DNA of 64,000 nt from NCBI RefSeq assembly GCF_001895205.1, contig NZ_BDJF01000020.1, forward strand, positions 1 to 64,000. Reading direction: 5' to 3'. The position numbers and the translations under genes are program-made. This document shows positions 48,099 to 58,781 of this stretch, one piece after another. The first letter of the stretch is position 1. Each line of letters starts with the position of its first letter. The notes under the pieces are model-generated. The model was not told the origin of the DNA. It worked only from the letters and a program-made list of their open reading frames with translations, and searched no databases. The DNA is from Vibrio injensis (GTDB lineage: Bacteria > Pseudomonadota > Gammaproteobacteria > Enterobacterales > Vibrionaceae).

Positions 48099-48156
48099 CT
48101 TAGCGACTTTCGAGGTATTAGGCGACGAACGTACCTTATCGAAAGCTTTCGCTAAG
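48099..48156. repeat. Long interrupted inverted repeat downstream of the DUF2489 gene
   Basis: Three nested arms pair in order: CTTAGCGA (48099-48106) with TCGCTAAG (48149-48156), CTTTCGA (48107-48113) with TCGAAAG (48139-48145), and GGTA (48114-48117) with TACC (48132-48135), around a GC-rich loop. No T-run on either strand. It starts 14 bp beyond the DUF2489 stop codon and lies upstream of hemN. Confidence 0.7.
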
Positions 48157-48170
48157 AGCCTATAAATAGA

Positions 48171-48659
48171 TTAAACGAATTGAATAGGGATCTGTTGATT
48201 CAACGGACGAATACGCTGTTGTAACGCTTTCAGCTCCGCCACAATCGCGTCATTTAGACGAACTTCAGCTTTCTGCCGAGTTAAGTTATGGCGCATTCTC
48301 TCTTGTTTTGGCATTGCTTGTCGCGCGTCACCACGAGGCATATCTTTGACAATGTGGTACAGCTCAGCCGTCGCTGGATAGTCACGTTCAAAATCGACCC
48401 GTTGTTCACCCTGCACATAATCCATGATGCAGTAGACGCGAATGGCAATTTCGGATAAATCACACTGACCTTGAATACCGGCCAAACAGAGTGTATTCAC
48501 ACTATCAAAAATATTGGCATTGCGTTTTTCTATAGCCAATGTTTGATGTTGCTGCTGTAACTGAGTTTGTTTTTTTACTTGTAATAACAAGTAAACGGCA
48601 TAGCTTGCCAAACCAAGAATGATCAGTCCACCAACCATCACCAACAAAAGCGTATTCAT
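48171..48659 (-). CDS. DUF2489 protein
   Basis: 162 aa: one N-terminal membrane helix (about 4-26), a coiled-coil linker, and a helical cytoplasmic domain (SVNTLCLAGIQGQCDLSEIAIRVYCIMDYV, in part IAIRVYCIMDYV). The function is unknown. It follows yihI by 9 bp in a conserved pair. Confidence 0.88.
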   Translation of the reverse strand: MNTLLLVMVGGLIILGLASYAVYLLLQVKKQTQLQQQHQTLAIEKRNANIFDSVNTLCLAGIQGQCDLSEIAIRVYCIMDYVQGEQRVDFERDYPATAELYHIVKDMPRGDARQAMPKQERMRHNLTRQKAEVRLNDAIVAELKALQQRIRPLNQQIPIQFV

Positions 48660-48668
48660 ACCATTGCC

Positions 48669-49241
48669 CTACTGTTTGTATCCATCCACATCTAGATTTT
48701 CAAATTGCGCCAACAACTCATCATCAGATTGCACTTTACGTGTCTTAGACTGAGCCGCTTGCGGGATAGGAAAATCATCGTCAAGCTCCTCATCTTCGTC
48801 GGCAGCATCATCAAACAAGCCTAGTTGCTTCATCAATACTTCGATCCGATCCAGTTTCTCGTCGACGTATTTTTGTAAACCAGCCCCTAGATTTTCACCA
48901 CTATCGATTCTATCGAGCAGGACGTTCAATTGAGCATCATTTTCCAGCATCGCTAACTCTTGCTCAGCATCTAAACGGCGCTGCTGTTTGCTGGCTTTTT
49001 TCCCGGTTTCCACGATCAAGGGAATTTTTTTCTTGCTTCCCAAACGTGGATCACGAGCTTGCTCAGTGGAACGTTGACTGTGCTCACCACCATCAGAATG
49101 GCGACTACCACTTTTCAGTCCTTTACGTTTTTTTAATTTTTTGCGCTCACGGCTTTCTAAATCAGCCTCACTACGGTTACGTTTACGAGCCACGATCAGT
49201 TCACCGTTAAAGCCGGTTTTTGCTTTCTTTGTACGAGACAT
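48669..49241 (-). CDS. yihI: Der GTPase-activating protein YihI
   Basis: 190 aa. A basic, low-complexity N-terminal half (RKRNRSEADLESRERKKLKKRKG, in part ERKKLKKRKGLKSG) and an acidic C-terminal half, typical of YihI, which stimulates the Der GTPase and so modulates 50S ribosome assembly. Its ATG overlaps the stop of the upstream methyltransferase by one base. Confidence 0.93.
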   Translation of the reverse strand: MSRTKKAKTGFNGELIVARKRNRSEADLESRERKKLKKRKGLKSGSRHSDGGEHSQRSTEQARDPRLGSKKKIPLIVETGKKASKQQRRLDAEQELAMLENDAQLNVLLDRIDSGENLGAGLQKYVDEKLDRIEVLMKQLGLFDDAADEDEELDDDFPIPQAAQSKTRKVQSDDELLAQFENLDVDGYKQ

Positions 49242-49879
49242 TACTGGGGTTTCCTCAGTAAAATTACATCATTTCCGATAAATTCAAGTTCGAGCTTATC
49301 CCGCTCGGCCAGAAACTGAAAGGTATCACAACTAAAAAAGCTTACATGAGTAAGATCATTTTTATAGTGCCATCCAGCAAACGCATCTACGTCTTTCACT
49401 AGCTTGGTCATAATACCAATCCAGCCGCCTGGCTTAACTAAATTCAGCCATTGCTGCCAAATACGGTGAGGATCATGTAAATGTTCAATCACTTCACTGG
49501 CAGTTATAAAATCATAGTCTCTTTGTAAGACTTCTTGTTGTGGATAATAAAAGAAGTCATACAACGCGACATCGTGTCCTGCTTCTTCAAGCATGACTGA
49601 CAAGGTTGGCCCTGGTCCACAGCCAAAATCTAACCCCTGAGATTGAGGAGCGAGCCTCTCCAACATTGGCTGAGAGAGACGAGATAAGAAACGGCGATAT
49701 CCCAGATCGCTGGGATTGTTGTCGTGCAAATCATAAATGCTTTTCTCACGCTCAGCACTCAGTCGATCAGCAGGAGGTACAAACACCAATCGACAAACCG
49801 AACACTCTCTATAAGCGCGATGATTATCGGCAAAGTAAGCGTGGGTTTGAGCGCTGTGGCATAAAGGACAAGTATGCAT
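49241..49879 (-). CDS. Class I SAM methyltransferase with N-terminal zinc ribbon
   Basis: 212 aa. The N-terminus MHTCPLCHSAQTHAYF...YRECSVCRLVFVPP holds two CxxC pairs, a zinc ribbon. A Rossmann methyltransferase follows with GLDFGCGPGPTLSVML, then ITASEVIEHLHDPHRIWQQW and LVKPGGWIGIMT. Resembles the methyltransferase-23 group; substrate unknown. AGGAGG lies 5 nt before the ATG at 49879. It starts the yihI-DUF2489 unit. Confidence 0.85.
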   Translation of the reverse strand: MHTCPLCHSAQTHAYFADNHRAYRECSVCRLVFVPPADRLSAEREKSIYDLHDNNPSDLGYRRFLSRLSQPMLERLAPQSQGLDFGCGPGPTLSVMLEEAGHDVALYDFFYYPQQEVLQRDYDFITASEVIEHLHDPHRIWQQWLNLVKPGGWIGIMTKLVKDVDAFAGWHYKNDLTHVSFFSCDTFQFLAERDKLELEFIGNDVILLRKPQ

Positions 49880-50282
49880 GGTCGCCTCCTGATTGGGGGA
49901 TGCGCAACATACCAGAAACTGGCGATAGTGTGGAGTCTCTTTGTTCAAAAACAGAGCAATTCTTGTAAAAAGATCATCAATCCATTGATCGCACAATGAA
50001 AAGCCTCACCGCAGCTTATGAGCTATCCGCCATACCCAACATCAAAATCCACTGCATTTACTCTTAGCCCATCGAAGAAGACCATTTCTCTCGATTCAGA
50101 TAAGCGATTGATATCAAGTACCAAAAATTCACTTACAACGAGGAAATCAATTTCTTCCTATCACACGATTGATAATTATCCAGCTTACCTCTGCACTCAT
50201 GATACAATCACCGATCTTGTACCGAGTACGATTCTTCGACTAAGTTTTTATAAAAGCAATCAATCGACTACGCAAAGTCGAG
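49880..50282. other. Intergenic region upstream of engB
   Basis: 403 bp, no gene I can support. It carries promoters for the minus-strand methyltransferase and for engB (candidate -10 GATACAAT near 50199); neither is firm. Confidence 0.4.
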
Positions 50283-50951
50283 ATGGAGTTAACATTGAGC
50301 GTAAAAATTCACTATCAAAACACGCATTTCATTACCAGTGCGCCAGACATTCGCCATCTTCCCGCCGATGACGGTATCGAAATTGCGTTTGCAGGACGTT
50401 CAAATGCGGGTAAATCAAGCGCTCTCAATCGCTTAACCAATCAAAGAAGCTTGGCGAAAACCAGTAAAACCCCCGGACGAACTCAGTTAATTAACTTATT
50501 TAAAGTGACTGATGGCTGCCATATCGTTGATTTACCGGGTTATGGTTTTGCACAAGTACCACTAGAAATGAAAAAGAAGTGGCAAAAATCACTGGGTGAA
50601 TACCTGCAACAACGTTCTAGTCTTAAAGGTTTGGTGGTGTTAATGGATATCCGCCATCCAATGAAAGATCTTGACCAACAATTGGTCTTGTGGGCTGTAG
50701 AGTGCGCGATTCCCGTTCAGGTTCTGCTCACTAAAGCCGATAAACTAAAAAGTGGTGCACGTAAAGCTCAGCTCAACAAAATCAGAGAAGAGTCGCTATC
50801 GTTCGGTGGTGATGTGAGTGTCGATGTGTATTCATCGCTGAATGGTCTAGGGGTTGATACCTTACGCAGCAAACTCGATAGTTGGTTTATGCCTGAAGTG
50901 CTGCGTCGTACTGAGCAACCTTTATCGACCGACGAACCTCCTGTCGCTTAG
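50283..50951 (+). CDS. engB: Ribosome-biogenesis GTPase EngB (YihA/YsxC)
   Basis: 222 aa. G1 [13 protein letters not shown]2 TPGRTQ, G3 [10 protein letters not shown]4 TKADKLKSG. Needed for 50S subunit assembly. The ATG at 50283 gives the [18 protein letters not shown]-terminus expected of the family. Spot 42 and polA lie downstream on the other strand, as in E. coli. Confidence 0.96.
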   Translation: MELTLSVKIHYQNTHFITSAPDIRHLPADDGIEIAFAGRSNAGKSSALNRLTNQRSLAKTSKTPGRTQLINLFKVTDGCHIVDLPGYGFAQVPLEMKKKWQKSLGEYLQQRSSLKGLVVLMDIRHPMKDLDQQLVLWAVECAIPVQVLLTKADKLKSGARKAQLNKIREESLSFGGDVSVDVYSSLNGLGVDTLRSKLDSWFMPEVLRRTEQPLSTDEPPVA

Positions 50952-50971
50952 TGTTACCACAGCCAGTAATA

Positions 50972-50995
50972 AAAATCCCCACCATCCTGGTGGGG
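50972..50995 (-). terminator. Minus-strand terminator downstream of engB
   Basis: Stem CCCCACCA / TGGTGGGG with 3-nt loop. On the minus strand it is followed by ATTTTTATT; on the plus strand there is no T-run. Its orientation favours a minus-strand transcript, yet no minus-strand gene is annotated directly upstream before Spot 42. Confidence 0.65.
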
Positions 50996-51334
50996 CAACG
51001 GGAGAGAAATAGGAAGTAATTATTGTTATAGCGTTAGCATTCCTCAATCCCGCCGAAATTACAAGACACCACACAGCATAAGCTTAACTCACCACCATCG
51101 CATAATTTCTGTTATTTCACCTATTAATCAATCAATTAAAATAAAAGTACCGCACATCATTGACTTGGTTTTTTGGTAAAAAGAATCGAAAGTGTGAATG
51201 ACATTTAATTACAACATTGATCAAAAACTATCGTAAGTTTTCTTTATATTGCCGAACAACTTGGCAGAAATAATCAAAGTGTCTTGGTCATAGCCAGTAA
51301 GAATGGGATAGATAACAGGTGGCAAGCGCGCAAT
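50996..51334. other. Intergenic region between engB and Spot 42
   Basis: About 340 bp, AT-rich, no coding signal. It is bounded by two minus-strand terminators (50972-50995 and the Spot 42 terminator), so it may hold a short minus-strand RNA. Confidence 0.4.
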
Positions 51335-51439
51335 AAAAAACGCCCCAGTCAATAATCGACTGGGGCGGCTGAATCAGCCTAATCCAATAACGTGAAACAA
51401 AAGGTCTGAAAGATAGAACATCTTACCTCTGTACCCTAC
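51335..51439 (-). ncRNA. spf: Spot 42 sRNA
   Basis: The minus strand starts GTAGGGTACAGAGGTAAGAT and continues with TTCTATCTTTCAGACCTTTT, nearly identical to E. coli Spot 42. It ends in the terminator CGCCCCAGTC..GACTGGGGCG plus six T. Length about 105 nt. Spot 42 is an Hfq-dependent antisense regulator of carbon-use mRNAs (e.g. galK), repressed by CRP-cAMP in E. coli. It lies between polA and engB, the conserved position. Confidence 0.97.
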
Positions 51440-51552
51440 GGAATTAAATCTACAGCAACTGATCAGAAATGAAAATAGTTTTTGTAGTTTTTTTTCATTA
51501 AAATTTTATTAAAATACATAAACACTTGAAAACCACTTACTTTTTTTCGATT

Positions 51553-51580
51553 AAAAAAAAGCCAGCGACAAGGCACTGGC
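51553..51580 (-). terminator. polA terminator
   Basis: Minus strand: GCCAGTG / CGCTGGC stem (one G-T pair), 6-nt loop, then eight T, 35 bp after the polA stop. It isolates polA from Spot 42. Confidence 0.88.
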
Positions 51581-51614
51581 TAGAATAATCGCTTGATTTT
51601 ATGCTAAATCGACA

Positions 51615-54410
51615 TTAATGGGCTTCATCCCAGTTATTTCCGTGACCAGCATCAGCCACTAATGGCACGTTAAGTTGCGCAGCAGATTCCATCAATTCTT
51701 GTACTTTACTTTCAATTTCGGATAACGCTGACTCTTGTACCTCAAAAACCAGTTCATCGTGTACTTGCATTAACAACTTCACTCGTCCCTGACCTTCGTT
51801 TTCGATCCAATTATCCACCAGTAACATCGCTTTTTTGATGATATCCGCGGCTGTCCCTTGCATTGGAGCGTTGATCGCTGCTCGTTCTGCCGCTTTACGA
51901 CGCATCGCATTGCGCGATTGAATTTCAGGTAAATGCAAACGGCGACCAAATAAAGTTTCCACGTACCCTTGCTCTGCGGCCATACTGCGCGTCTCTTCCA
52001 TATAGCGCAGCACTCCTGGATAACGTTCAAAATATTTATCCATGTAATGCTGTGCTTCAGAACGCGGAATACCGAGTTGCTTAGCCAGACCAAAGGCGCT
52101 CATGCCATAAATAAGGCCAAAGTTGACCGCTTTAGCGCGGCGACGTTGCTCACTGGTTACCTGATCAATACTCACACCAATGATTTCTGCTGCCGTTGCG
52201 GCATGAATATCCTTACCTTGTTGGAAGGCTTCCAGCAACGCAGGATCGGCCGAAAGATGGGCCATGATGCGCAATTCAATTTGTGAGTAGTCGACCGCCA
52301 TGATTTTCCAGCCCGCTGGAGCAATAAAGGCTTGGCGAATGCGCCGCCCTTCCTGATTACGGATGGGAATATTTTGTAAGTTTGGATCAGTAGAAGACAA
52401 ACGCCCTGTCGCCGTCACCGCTTGATGATACGAGGTATGTACGCGTCCTGTCGTTGGGTTGATCATCTTTGGTAGTTTATCAGTGTAAGTAGACTTAAGT
52501 TTTGCTAACCCTCGATACTCGAGAATCACTGCGGGTAACGGGTAATCTAACGCCAACTCTTGCAACACTTCTTCGTTGGTCGATGGGGTACCTGATGGCG
52601 TTTTTTTCACCACTGGTAACTTCATCTGCTCAAACAAAATCGTTTGTAATTGCTTTGGTGAACTTAAATTAAATTCTTGATCAGCCAGCTCATAGGCTTT
52701 GCGCTCTAGCTCAACCAAGCGCTGGGCAATTTCTTGAGATTGAATCGCCAGTAATTGATCGTCAATCAATACGCCAGTGCGCTCCATACGTGATAATACT
52801 GGAACCAATGGAACTTCAATATCGCGATAAACCGTTAATAATGGCGCATCCGCTTCAAGCAAAGCTTGTAAACGATGGTGCAATCTCAATGTCACATCGG
52901 CATCTTCAGCCGCGTATGGCGCAGCTTGTTCAAGATCGATTTGATTGAAAGTCAGCTGATTTTTACCCTTACCGGCCACTTGCTCAAAAGAAATGCAGCT
53001 ATGCTGTAAAAATCGTAGCGCTAAGCTATCCATATCCTGCTTACCACCGACGCTGTTATAGACATAAGAAGCCAGCATCGTATCATGAGCAATACCACGC
53101 ATCATTATCCCATAACGCGCCACAATACTGGCGTCGTATTTCAGATTTTGACCAACTTTAGCCAATTGAGGATCTTCTAATAACGGTTTTAGCTGCGCCA
53201 GTACCCAATCACGGTCCAGTTGCTGAGGCGCATCAAGATAGTCATGCCCAACGGGCACATACGCCGCTTCGCCTTCTGCTACGGCAAACGAAAGGCCAAC
53301 CAAATTAGCTACCATATAATCGAGACTGTCTGTCTCGGTATCAAAGGCAAACACTTCGGCTTGTTTGAGCTTAGCTATCCATACCGCAAAACTCTGTTCA
53401 TCGAGTATGGTTTGATACTGACTGCGATCAATCGTTACCGCTGAGTGCTCACTCACGGCCGTGTGTGCTTGACCAGAAGCAATCTCTCGTTGGGCAATAG
53501 GTTCACGCGCTTCAACCACGCCAGTACCGCCGTCTAATAGTTCCGTTAACCAAGACTTAAACGCCATTTTTCCATATAAGGCGATTAAGGCGTCGCAGTC
53601 TGGGGACGTTTTTAACAAGGACTGAGGGGTGTAATCCAGTGCCACATCAAGTTTAATTGTCGCTAATTGATAGGATAACCAAGCATTGTCACGATTGTCT
53701 TCCAGCTTCTTCGCCATGGTTTTTGAACCACGAAAGCCTAAATCGGCAATTTTATCTAAATTGGCATATAACGCCTCAAGGCCGCCGATCCCCTGCAACA
53801 AGGCGGTGGCGGTTTTATCACCAACACCAGGAACGCCGGGAATGTTATCAACTTTATCCCCCATCAAAGCGAGGTAATCGATGATCAATTCTGGCGGAAT
53901 ACCGAATTTTTCAATCACGCCTTCACGATCCATCACGACGTTAGTCATGGTGTTAATCAGAGTGACATGATCGTTGACTAATTGGGCCATATCTTTATCC
54001 CCAGTACTGATCAGCACTGGCATTCCCGCTTGTGATGCTTGCGCCGCTAAAGTGCCGATCACATCATCCGCTTCCACGCCTTCAATCGAAATCAGCGGTA
54101 ACCCCATAGCACGAATAATCTGATGTAGAGGCTCAATTTGACACCTGAGATCATCCGGCATAGGAGGACGATTGGCTTTATACTGCTCATACATGTCGTC
54201 ACGAAAGGTTTTACCCTTCGCATCGAAAATGACCGCCATGCGCTCAGAAGCAAACTGGCGCATCATGGCACGCAGCATATTGACAACCCCATACACCGCA
54301 TTGGTCGGGATCTCACCATTGGTCATGGTGCCTGGATAAGCGTGAAAAGCGCGGTACAAATAAGAGGAGCCATCGATCAAAATAAGGGGATTATCAGGGA
54401 TACGAGCCAT
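51615..54410 (-). CDS. polA: DNA polymerase I
   Basis: 931 aa (E. coli 928). The N-terminal 5'-3' exonuclease (about 1-290, [30 protein letters not shown] in part) is followed by a 3'-5' exonuclease with [11 protein letters not shown], and the family A polymerase with motif [13 protein letters not shown], motif [14 protein letters not shown] and motif [11 protein letters not shown]. It fills Okazaki and repair gaps. Upstream are two inverted DnaA boxes, and RyhB ends 415 bp upstream. Confidence 0.98.
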   Translation of the reverse strand: MARIPDNPLILIDGSSYLYRAFHAYPGTMTNGEIPTNAVYGVVNMLRAMMRQFASERMAVIFDAKGKTFRDDMYEQYKANRPPMPDDLRCQIEPLHQIIRAMGLPLISIEGVEADDVIGTLAAQASQAGMPVLISTGDKDMAQLVNDHVTLINTMTNVVMDREGVIEKFGIPPELIIDYLALMGDKVDNIPGVPGVGDKTATALLQGIGGLEALYANLDKIADLGFRGSKTMAKKLEDNRDNAWLSYQLATIKLDVALDYTPQSLLKTSPDCDALIALYGKMAFKSWLTELLDGGTGVVEAREPIAQREIASGQAHTAVSEHSAVTIDRSQYQTILDEQSFAVWIAKLKQAEVFAFDTETDSLDYMVANLVGLSFAVAEGEAAYVPVGHDYLDAPQQLDRDWVLAQLKPLLEDPQLAKVGQNLKYDASIVARYGIMMRGIAHDTMLASYVYNSVGGKQDMDSLALRFLQHSCISFEQVAGKGKNQLTFNQIDLEQAAPYAAEDADVTLRLHHRLQALLEADAPLLTVYRDIEVPLVPVLSRMERTGVLIDDQLLAIQSQEIAQRLVELERKAYELADQEFNLSSPKQLQTILFEQMKLPVVKKTPSGTPSTNEEVLQELALDYPLPAVILEYRGLAKLKSTYTDKLPKMINPTTGRVHTSYHQAVTATGRLSSTDPNLQNIPIRNQEGRRIRQAFIAPAGWKIMAVDYSQIELRIMAHLSADPALLEAFQQGKDIHAATAAEIIGVSIDQVTSEQRRRAKAVNFGLIYGMSAFGLAKQLGIPRSEAQHYMDKYFERYPGVLRYMEETRSMAAEQGYVETLFGRRLHLPEIQSRNAMRRKAAERAAINAPMQGTAADIIKKAMLLVDNWIENEGQGRVKLLMQVHDELVFEVQESALSEIESKVQELMESAAQLNVPLVADAGHGNNWDEAH

Positions 54411-54535
54411 AGTTTTACTATCCGATCAGAAACAATAAGCGCCTAGGATGCCATGACTGCTGCTTGGTTTCCATGCTGATCAAGCTGACTCTCTCTCGAA
54501 GCGTACACCGTTATCGCTTCTGACACCCACCCATC

Positions 54536-54544
54536 TGTGGATAA
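54536..54544 (-). promoter_or_regulatory. DnaA box upstream of polA
   Basis: Minus strand TTATCCACA, perfect consensus, 126 bp upstream of the polA ATG. Confidence 0.65.
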
Positions 54545-54559
54545 GTCTGTTTATAGATT

Positions 54560-54568
54560 TTATCCACA
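54560..54568 (+). promoter_or_regulatory. DnaA box upstream of polA
   Basis: Plus strand TTATCCACA, perfect consensus, inverted relative to the box 24 bp away. I recall reports that DnaA stimulates polA transcription in E. coli. Confidence 0.65.
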
Positions 54569-54825
54569 AGTGATAAGAACCGCTTTCATCATCATAAATT
54601 AAATTATAATTAATTGATATTTAAAAGAATTAATCAAGATCGATAAAGATAACAATGATCCTTTTACGATCATCAATTGTGGAAAAAATACTTGCTGCCC
54701 TTTTGCTCGGGCTGAGATCTTACTCGAAATTTGCTGATGATAATTGCAGCAATCTCATCCTAACTCGCTAACCCAATGACGTAACATCGATAGATATAGC
54801 TATACACACGCCAAATTCAATGCAT

Positions 54826-55044
54826 AAAAAAAGCGACACCCGAAGATGTCGCCTAGCCGTATGCTGGTGAAGCTAATGGTAAAATCAACTCCCCAAAAAG
54901 CTAAATATTACACTGGAAGCAATGTGAGCAATGTCGTGTCAAAAAGAATTGGTGTTGCCCAATAACTTCTGCTTATTGATTAGCAATAGAGAAAGCTAAA
55001 ATCATAAGTAGGTCGGTTGTTGAGCTCGACTTATCCCCTAAGAC
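54826..55044 (-). ncRNA. ryhB: RyhB, Fur-regulated iron-sparing sRNA (long Vibrio form)
   Basis: The conserved core on the minus strand reads CACGACATTGCTCACATTGC then TTCCAGTGTAA (54901-54940 region), near-identical to E. coli RyhB. A terminator with a cUUCGg loop (GCGACATC / GGTGTCGC) and seven T ends it at 54826. The -35 TTGACA (55074-55079) and -10 TATTAT (55052-55057) put the start near 55044, giving about 219 nt, the size reported for V. cholerae RyhB. It represses iron-protein mRNAs with Hfq when iron is low. Confidence 0.95.
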
Positions 55045-55050
55045 AAGGTT

Positions 55051-55069
55051 AATAATAATCGTTCTCATC
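55051..55069. promoter_or_regulatory. Fur box over the ryhB promoter
   Basis: On the minus strand GATGAGAACGATTATTATT agrees with GATAATGATAATCATTATC at 12 of 19 positions and covers the -10 and spacer of the ryhB promoter. Fe-Fur would block transcription. Confidence 0.78.
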
Positions 55070-55133
55070 TTAATGTCAACAGTCAAATGAGAAAAAATCT
55101 CATTTATTGATCTAGGCCACTTTTATTTTATGG

Positions 55134-56207
<1,074 letters not shown>

Positions 56208-56279
56208 TCATCATAGGATCACCTGCGGACGTGATTGGAACGTGTAGTCGTGAAATCATATCACTCTGATAACTTGGCG

Positions 56280-56295
56280 CTAGGATCAATCCTAG
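56280..56295. repeat. Operator-like dyad in the hemB-tatD divergent region
   Basis: CTAGGAT-CA-ATCCTAG, a perfect 7-bp inverted repeat, about 100 bp upstream of hemB and 115 bp upstream of tatD. Regulator unknown. Confidence 0.45.
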
Positions 56296-56407
56296 AAAAG
56301 GCGAAAAATGATCTGCATGATACACTCGCGTATACTGCTCATTGCTCCGATATCATTCCACAGACGATAACTCGAAAGCGACTACAGTAACTAACCATAA
56401 AGAGATC

Positions 56408-57172
56408 ATGATGATTGACACCCATGCCCATGTTTACGCCAGTGAATTTGATCACGACCGCGACCAAGTCATACAACGTGCCATTGAACAAGGTATTGAG
56501 CGCATTTTATTACCCAATATCGATCTCGACTCTATCGCTCCTATGCTTGCTACCGAAGCGGCTTATCCTGATTTATGTCGATCAATGATGGGGCTGCACC
56601 CCTGCTATGTAAACGCCGATGTTAAACAAACGTTAGAGCGAATAGAGCACTGGTTTAGCCAACGCGATTTTATTGCCGTGGGTGAAATTGGCATTGATTT
56701 GTACTGGGACAAAACCTACCAAGCCGAACAAGAGATGGCATTCATTACCCAACTTAACTGGGCGAAAAGTCTTAACTTACCGGTAGTGATTCATACTCGT
56801 GACTCGATTGATCAAACGTTAGCTTTGCTCAAACAAGAGCAAAATGGTCAATTGAGCGGTGTTTTCCACTGTTTTGGCGGAACGGTTGAGCAAGCCAAAG
56901 CCATTAATGACCTTGGTTTCCATTTAGGGTTAGGGGGAGTTTCAACGTTTAAAAATGGCGGAATGGATAAAGTGATTCCCGCGCTCGATTTGAACTATCT
57001 GGTATTAGAAACCGATTGTCCTTACCTCGCGCCAGTGCCGCATCGCGGTAAGCGTAATGAACCCGCCTACACCCGATTGGTCGCAGAACGTATTGCTGAA
57101 TTACGCAGCCTAAGTACACAGGCAGTGGACCAACTCACCACAGCTAATGCCAAAGCCTTATTTAAATTATAA
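56408..57172 (+). CDS. tatD: TatD-family metal-dependent 3'-5' DNase
   Basis: 254 aa. Metal ligands in DTHAHVYASEFD, GEIGIDLYW, VIHTRDS, FHCFGGT and ETDCPYLAP. TatD is a nuclease, not a component of Tat export. I use the ATG at 56408 (an adjacent ATG at 56411 is equally likely), after AAAGAG; the longer frame to 56342 is not family-like. It points toward tatC rather than following it, unlike E. coli. Confidence 0.93.
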   Translation: MMIDTHAHVYASEFDHDRDQVIQRAIEQGIERILLPNIDLDSIAPMLATEAAYPDLCRSMMGLHPCYVNADVKQTLERIEHWFSQRDFIAVGEIGIDLYWDKTYQAEQEMAFITQLNWAKSLNLPVVIHTRDSIDQTLALLKQEQNGQLSGVFHCFGGTVEQAKAINDLGFHLGLGGVSTFKNGGMDKVIPALDLNYLVLETDCPYLAPVPHRGKRNEPAYTRLVAERIAELRSLSTQAVDQLTTANAKALFKL

Positions 57173-57185
57173 TCAGAATGCCTAA

Positions 57186-57201
57186 GGGAGCCTACGCTCC
57201 C
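57186..57201. terminator. Short hairpin between tatD and tatC
   Basis: GGGAGC-CTAC-GCTCCC at a convergent junction, with no T-run. Possible weak bidirectional terminator. Confidence 0.45.
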
Positions 57202-57203
57202 GA

Positions 57204-57947
57204 TTACTCTTGCGCCTCGCGAGGCTCTCGCTGACCATAAAAACGCGCAAAAAACAGTCCAATTTCAAATAACAAGCACATCGGAACCGCTAATAACGTT
57301 TGAGAAATAATATCCGGTGGCGTGAGTAACATACCGATCACAAACGCGGCAACCACAATGTATGGCCGCTTCTCACCTAATGCTTTCGGAGTTGTCGCGC
57401 CAGCCCAACATAACAAAATGATCGCCACGGGAACCTCAAAAGCAATGCCAAAGGCTAAAAAAAGCGACAACACAAAGTCTAAATAGCTGGCGATGTCGGT
57501 AGCAAATTGTACACCGCCCAGCGAAATTGCGGTAAAAAAGCCAAATACCAATGGAAAAACGACGAAATAAGCAAAGGCCACACCACAGTAAAACAGTAAA
57601 GAACTCGAGACCAATAGTGGAAAAATCAATCGACGTTCATGTTTATACAAACCGGGAGCGACGAACGCCCAGACTTGATACAAAATATAGGGCACCGACA
57701 AAAATACAGCGACAATTAACGTCAGTTTCAGCGGCGTAAAAAATGGCGAAGCAACATCGGTAGCAATCATCGTCGCGCCAGCAGGCAAACGCTCAACCAA
57801 AGGCCGTGAAACAAATTCGTAAATTGTATTTGAGAAATAAATCAAACCAATAAAAACCACAATCACCGCCGCAATACTGCGTAATAAACGGTCACGTAAT
57901 TCAAGTAAATGAGCGATGAGCGGTTGGGTTTGTTCAACGGATGACAT
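57204..57947 (-). CDS. tatC: Twin-arginine translocase subunit TatC
   Basis: 247 aa, six membrane helices. The N-terminal [21 protein letters not shown] is the TatC signature that reads signal peptides with TatB, and [13 protein letters not shown] and [14 protein letters not shown] are conserved. Start ATG 57947 is preceded by GAGGTTGTT. The 133-bp gap to tatB is long for this operon. Confidence 0.96.
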   Translation of the reverse strand: MSSVEQTQPLIAHLLELRDRLLRSIAAVIVVFIGLIYFSNTIYEFVSRPLVERLPAGATMIATDVASPFFTPLKLTLIVAVFLSVPYILYQVWAFVAPGLYKHERRLIFPLLVSSSLLFYCGVAFAYFVVFPLVFGFFTAISLGGVQFATDIASYLDFVLSLFLAFGIAFEVPVAIILLCWAGATTPKALGEKRPYIVVAAFVIGMLLTPPDIISQTLLAVPMCLLFEIGLFFARFYGQREPREAQE

Positions 57948-58080
57948 AACAACCTCGGTTAGCATGAAGTATAAATGATCAGCATCAGCATGGCTGTTCA
58001 ATCACTGAAAGAGACCGCTTTGGGGTGGCGCCATACTGCACCAACAGCATCGCAGTCTCGGTAAAACCAAGCGGTTCGAC

Positions 58081-58482
58081 TTAATCTGATGGCGGTTTGC
58101 TGAGTGTTTTTTCCGATACGGATGAGTTTGATGTTGGTTCTTCTGGTTTTAACGCTGCGCCTGCTTGTTCAGTGAGATTCTCAGCATTAGCACCATAAGA
58201 ACGCTGCACATCCTGAGCTGCTTTTTTTAACGTATCGACCGACTCTTGCAGTTCTGGTGATAGATTTTTCATCCCCATTTGCTCAGCCTTACGTAATTGC
58301 TCTTGCAGTTCTTGTACTTTTAGCTCTTGGGTTAACTCTTCTTTAACGCTGTTGGCCATCCCTTTTGCGGTAGCAACAAACTTAGCCACACTGCGTATGG
58401 CATGGGGTAAGCGCTCAGGCCCCAGCACAACCAGTGCGACCACCGAGATCAATACCAGCTCCCAAAAACCGATATCAAACAC
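58081..58482 (-). CDS. tatB: Twin-arginine translocase subunit TatB
   Basis: 133 aa. N-terminal helix with [26 protein letters not shown] (in part [20 protein letters not shown]), then an amphipathic helix and a charged tail. Forms the substrate receptor with TatC. 3 bp after tatA. Confidence 0.96.
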   Translation of the reverse strand: MFDIGFWELVLISVVALVVLGPERLPHAIRSVAKFVATAKGMANSVKEELTQELKVQELQEQLRKAEQMGMKNLSPELQESVDTLKKAAQDVQRSYGANAENLTEQAGAALKPEEPTSNSSVSEKTLSKPPSD

Positions 58483-58485
58483 GGC

Positions 58486-58725
58486 TTATACCTTCTCTTG
58501 GTCTTTTTTAGCGTCTGCCGTGCTTTCTGTTTTCTGTTGCTGCAGATTTTTCTGCTCAAAATCGGCGTCTTTTTTCGCTGGCTCTTCATCTTCAGCCATC
58601 GCCTTCTTGAACCCTTTGACTGCACTGCCTAAATCACTGCCTATACCACGTAATTTCTTGGTGCCAAATAATAAAACGACGATGACCGCAATAATAAGCA
58701 GTTGCCAAATACTGATACCACCCAT
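58486..58725 (-). CDS. tatA: Twin-arginine translocase subunit TatA
   Basis: 79 aa. Membrane helix with [21 protein letters not shown], the FG hinge, the amphipathic helix ([19 protein letters not shown]) and a charged tail. It makes the pore for folded proteins. First gene of tatABC, 56 bp downstream of ubiB. Confidence 0.97.
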   Translation of the reverse strand: MGGISIWQLLIIAVIVVLLFGTKKLRGIGSDLGSAVKGFKKAMAEDEEPAKKDADFEQKNLQQQKTESTADAKKDQEKV

Positions 58726-58781
58726 TTTTTTCTACCTCGGGTTATGTGTTACACAATGATGAATTCTTCAGTGAATCCAAG

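Larger units (their letters stand above)
54411..54825. other. polA upstream region with DnaA boxes and clustered GATC sites
   Basis: No gene. Contains DnaA boxes at 54536-54544, 54560-54568 and a weaker one at 54678-54686, an AT-rich tract (54597-54660) and four GATC sites within 54637-54719. The polA promoter should be here. Confidence 0.6.

Noticed and set aside
48062-48157. 31-codon plus-strand ORF starting ATGATGATG
   Set aside because: No RBS, and most of it is the inverted repeat, which explains the lack of stops.
50018-50371. 117-codon plus-strand ORF overlapping the start of engB
   Set aside because: Ser/Thr-rich random-looking composition, no RBS, and it overlaps the well-supported engB in another frame.
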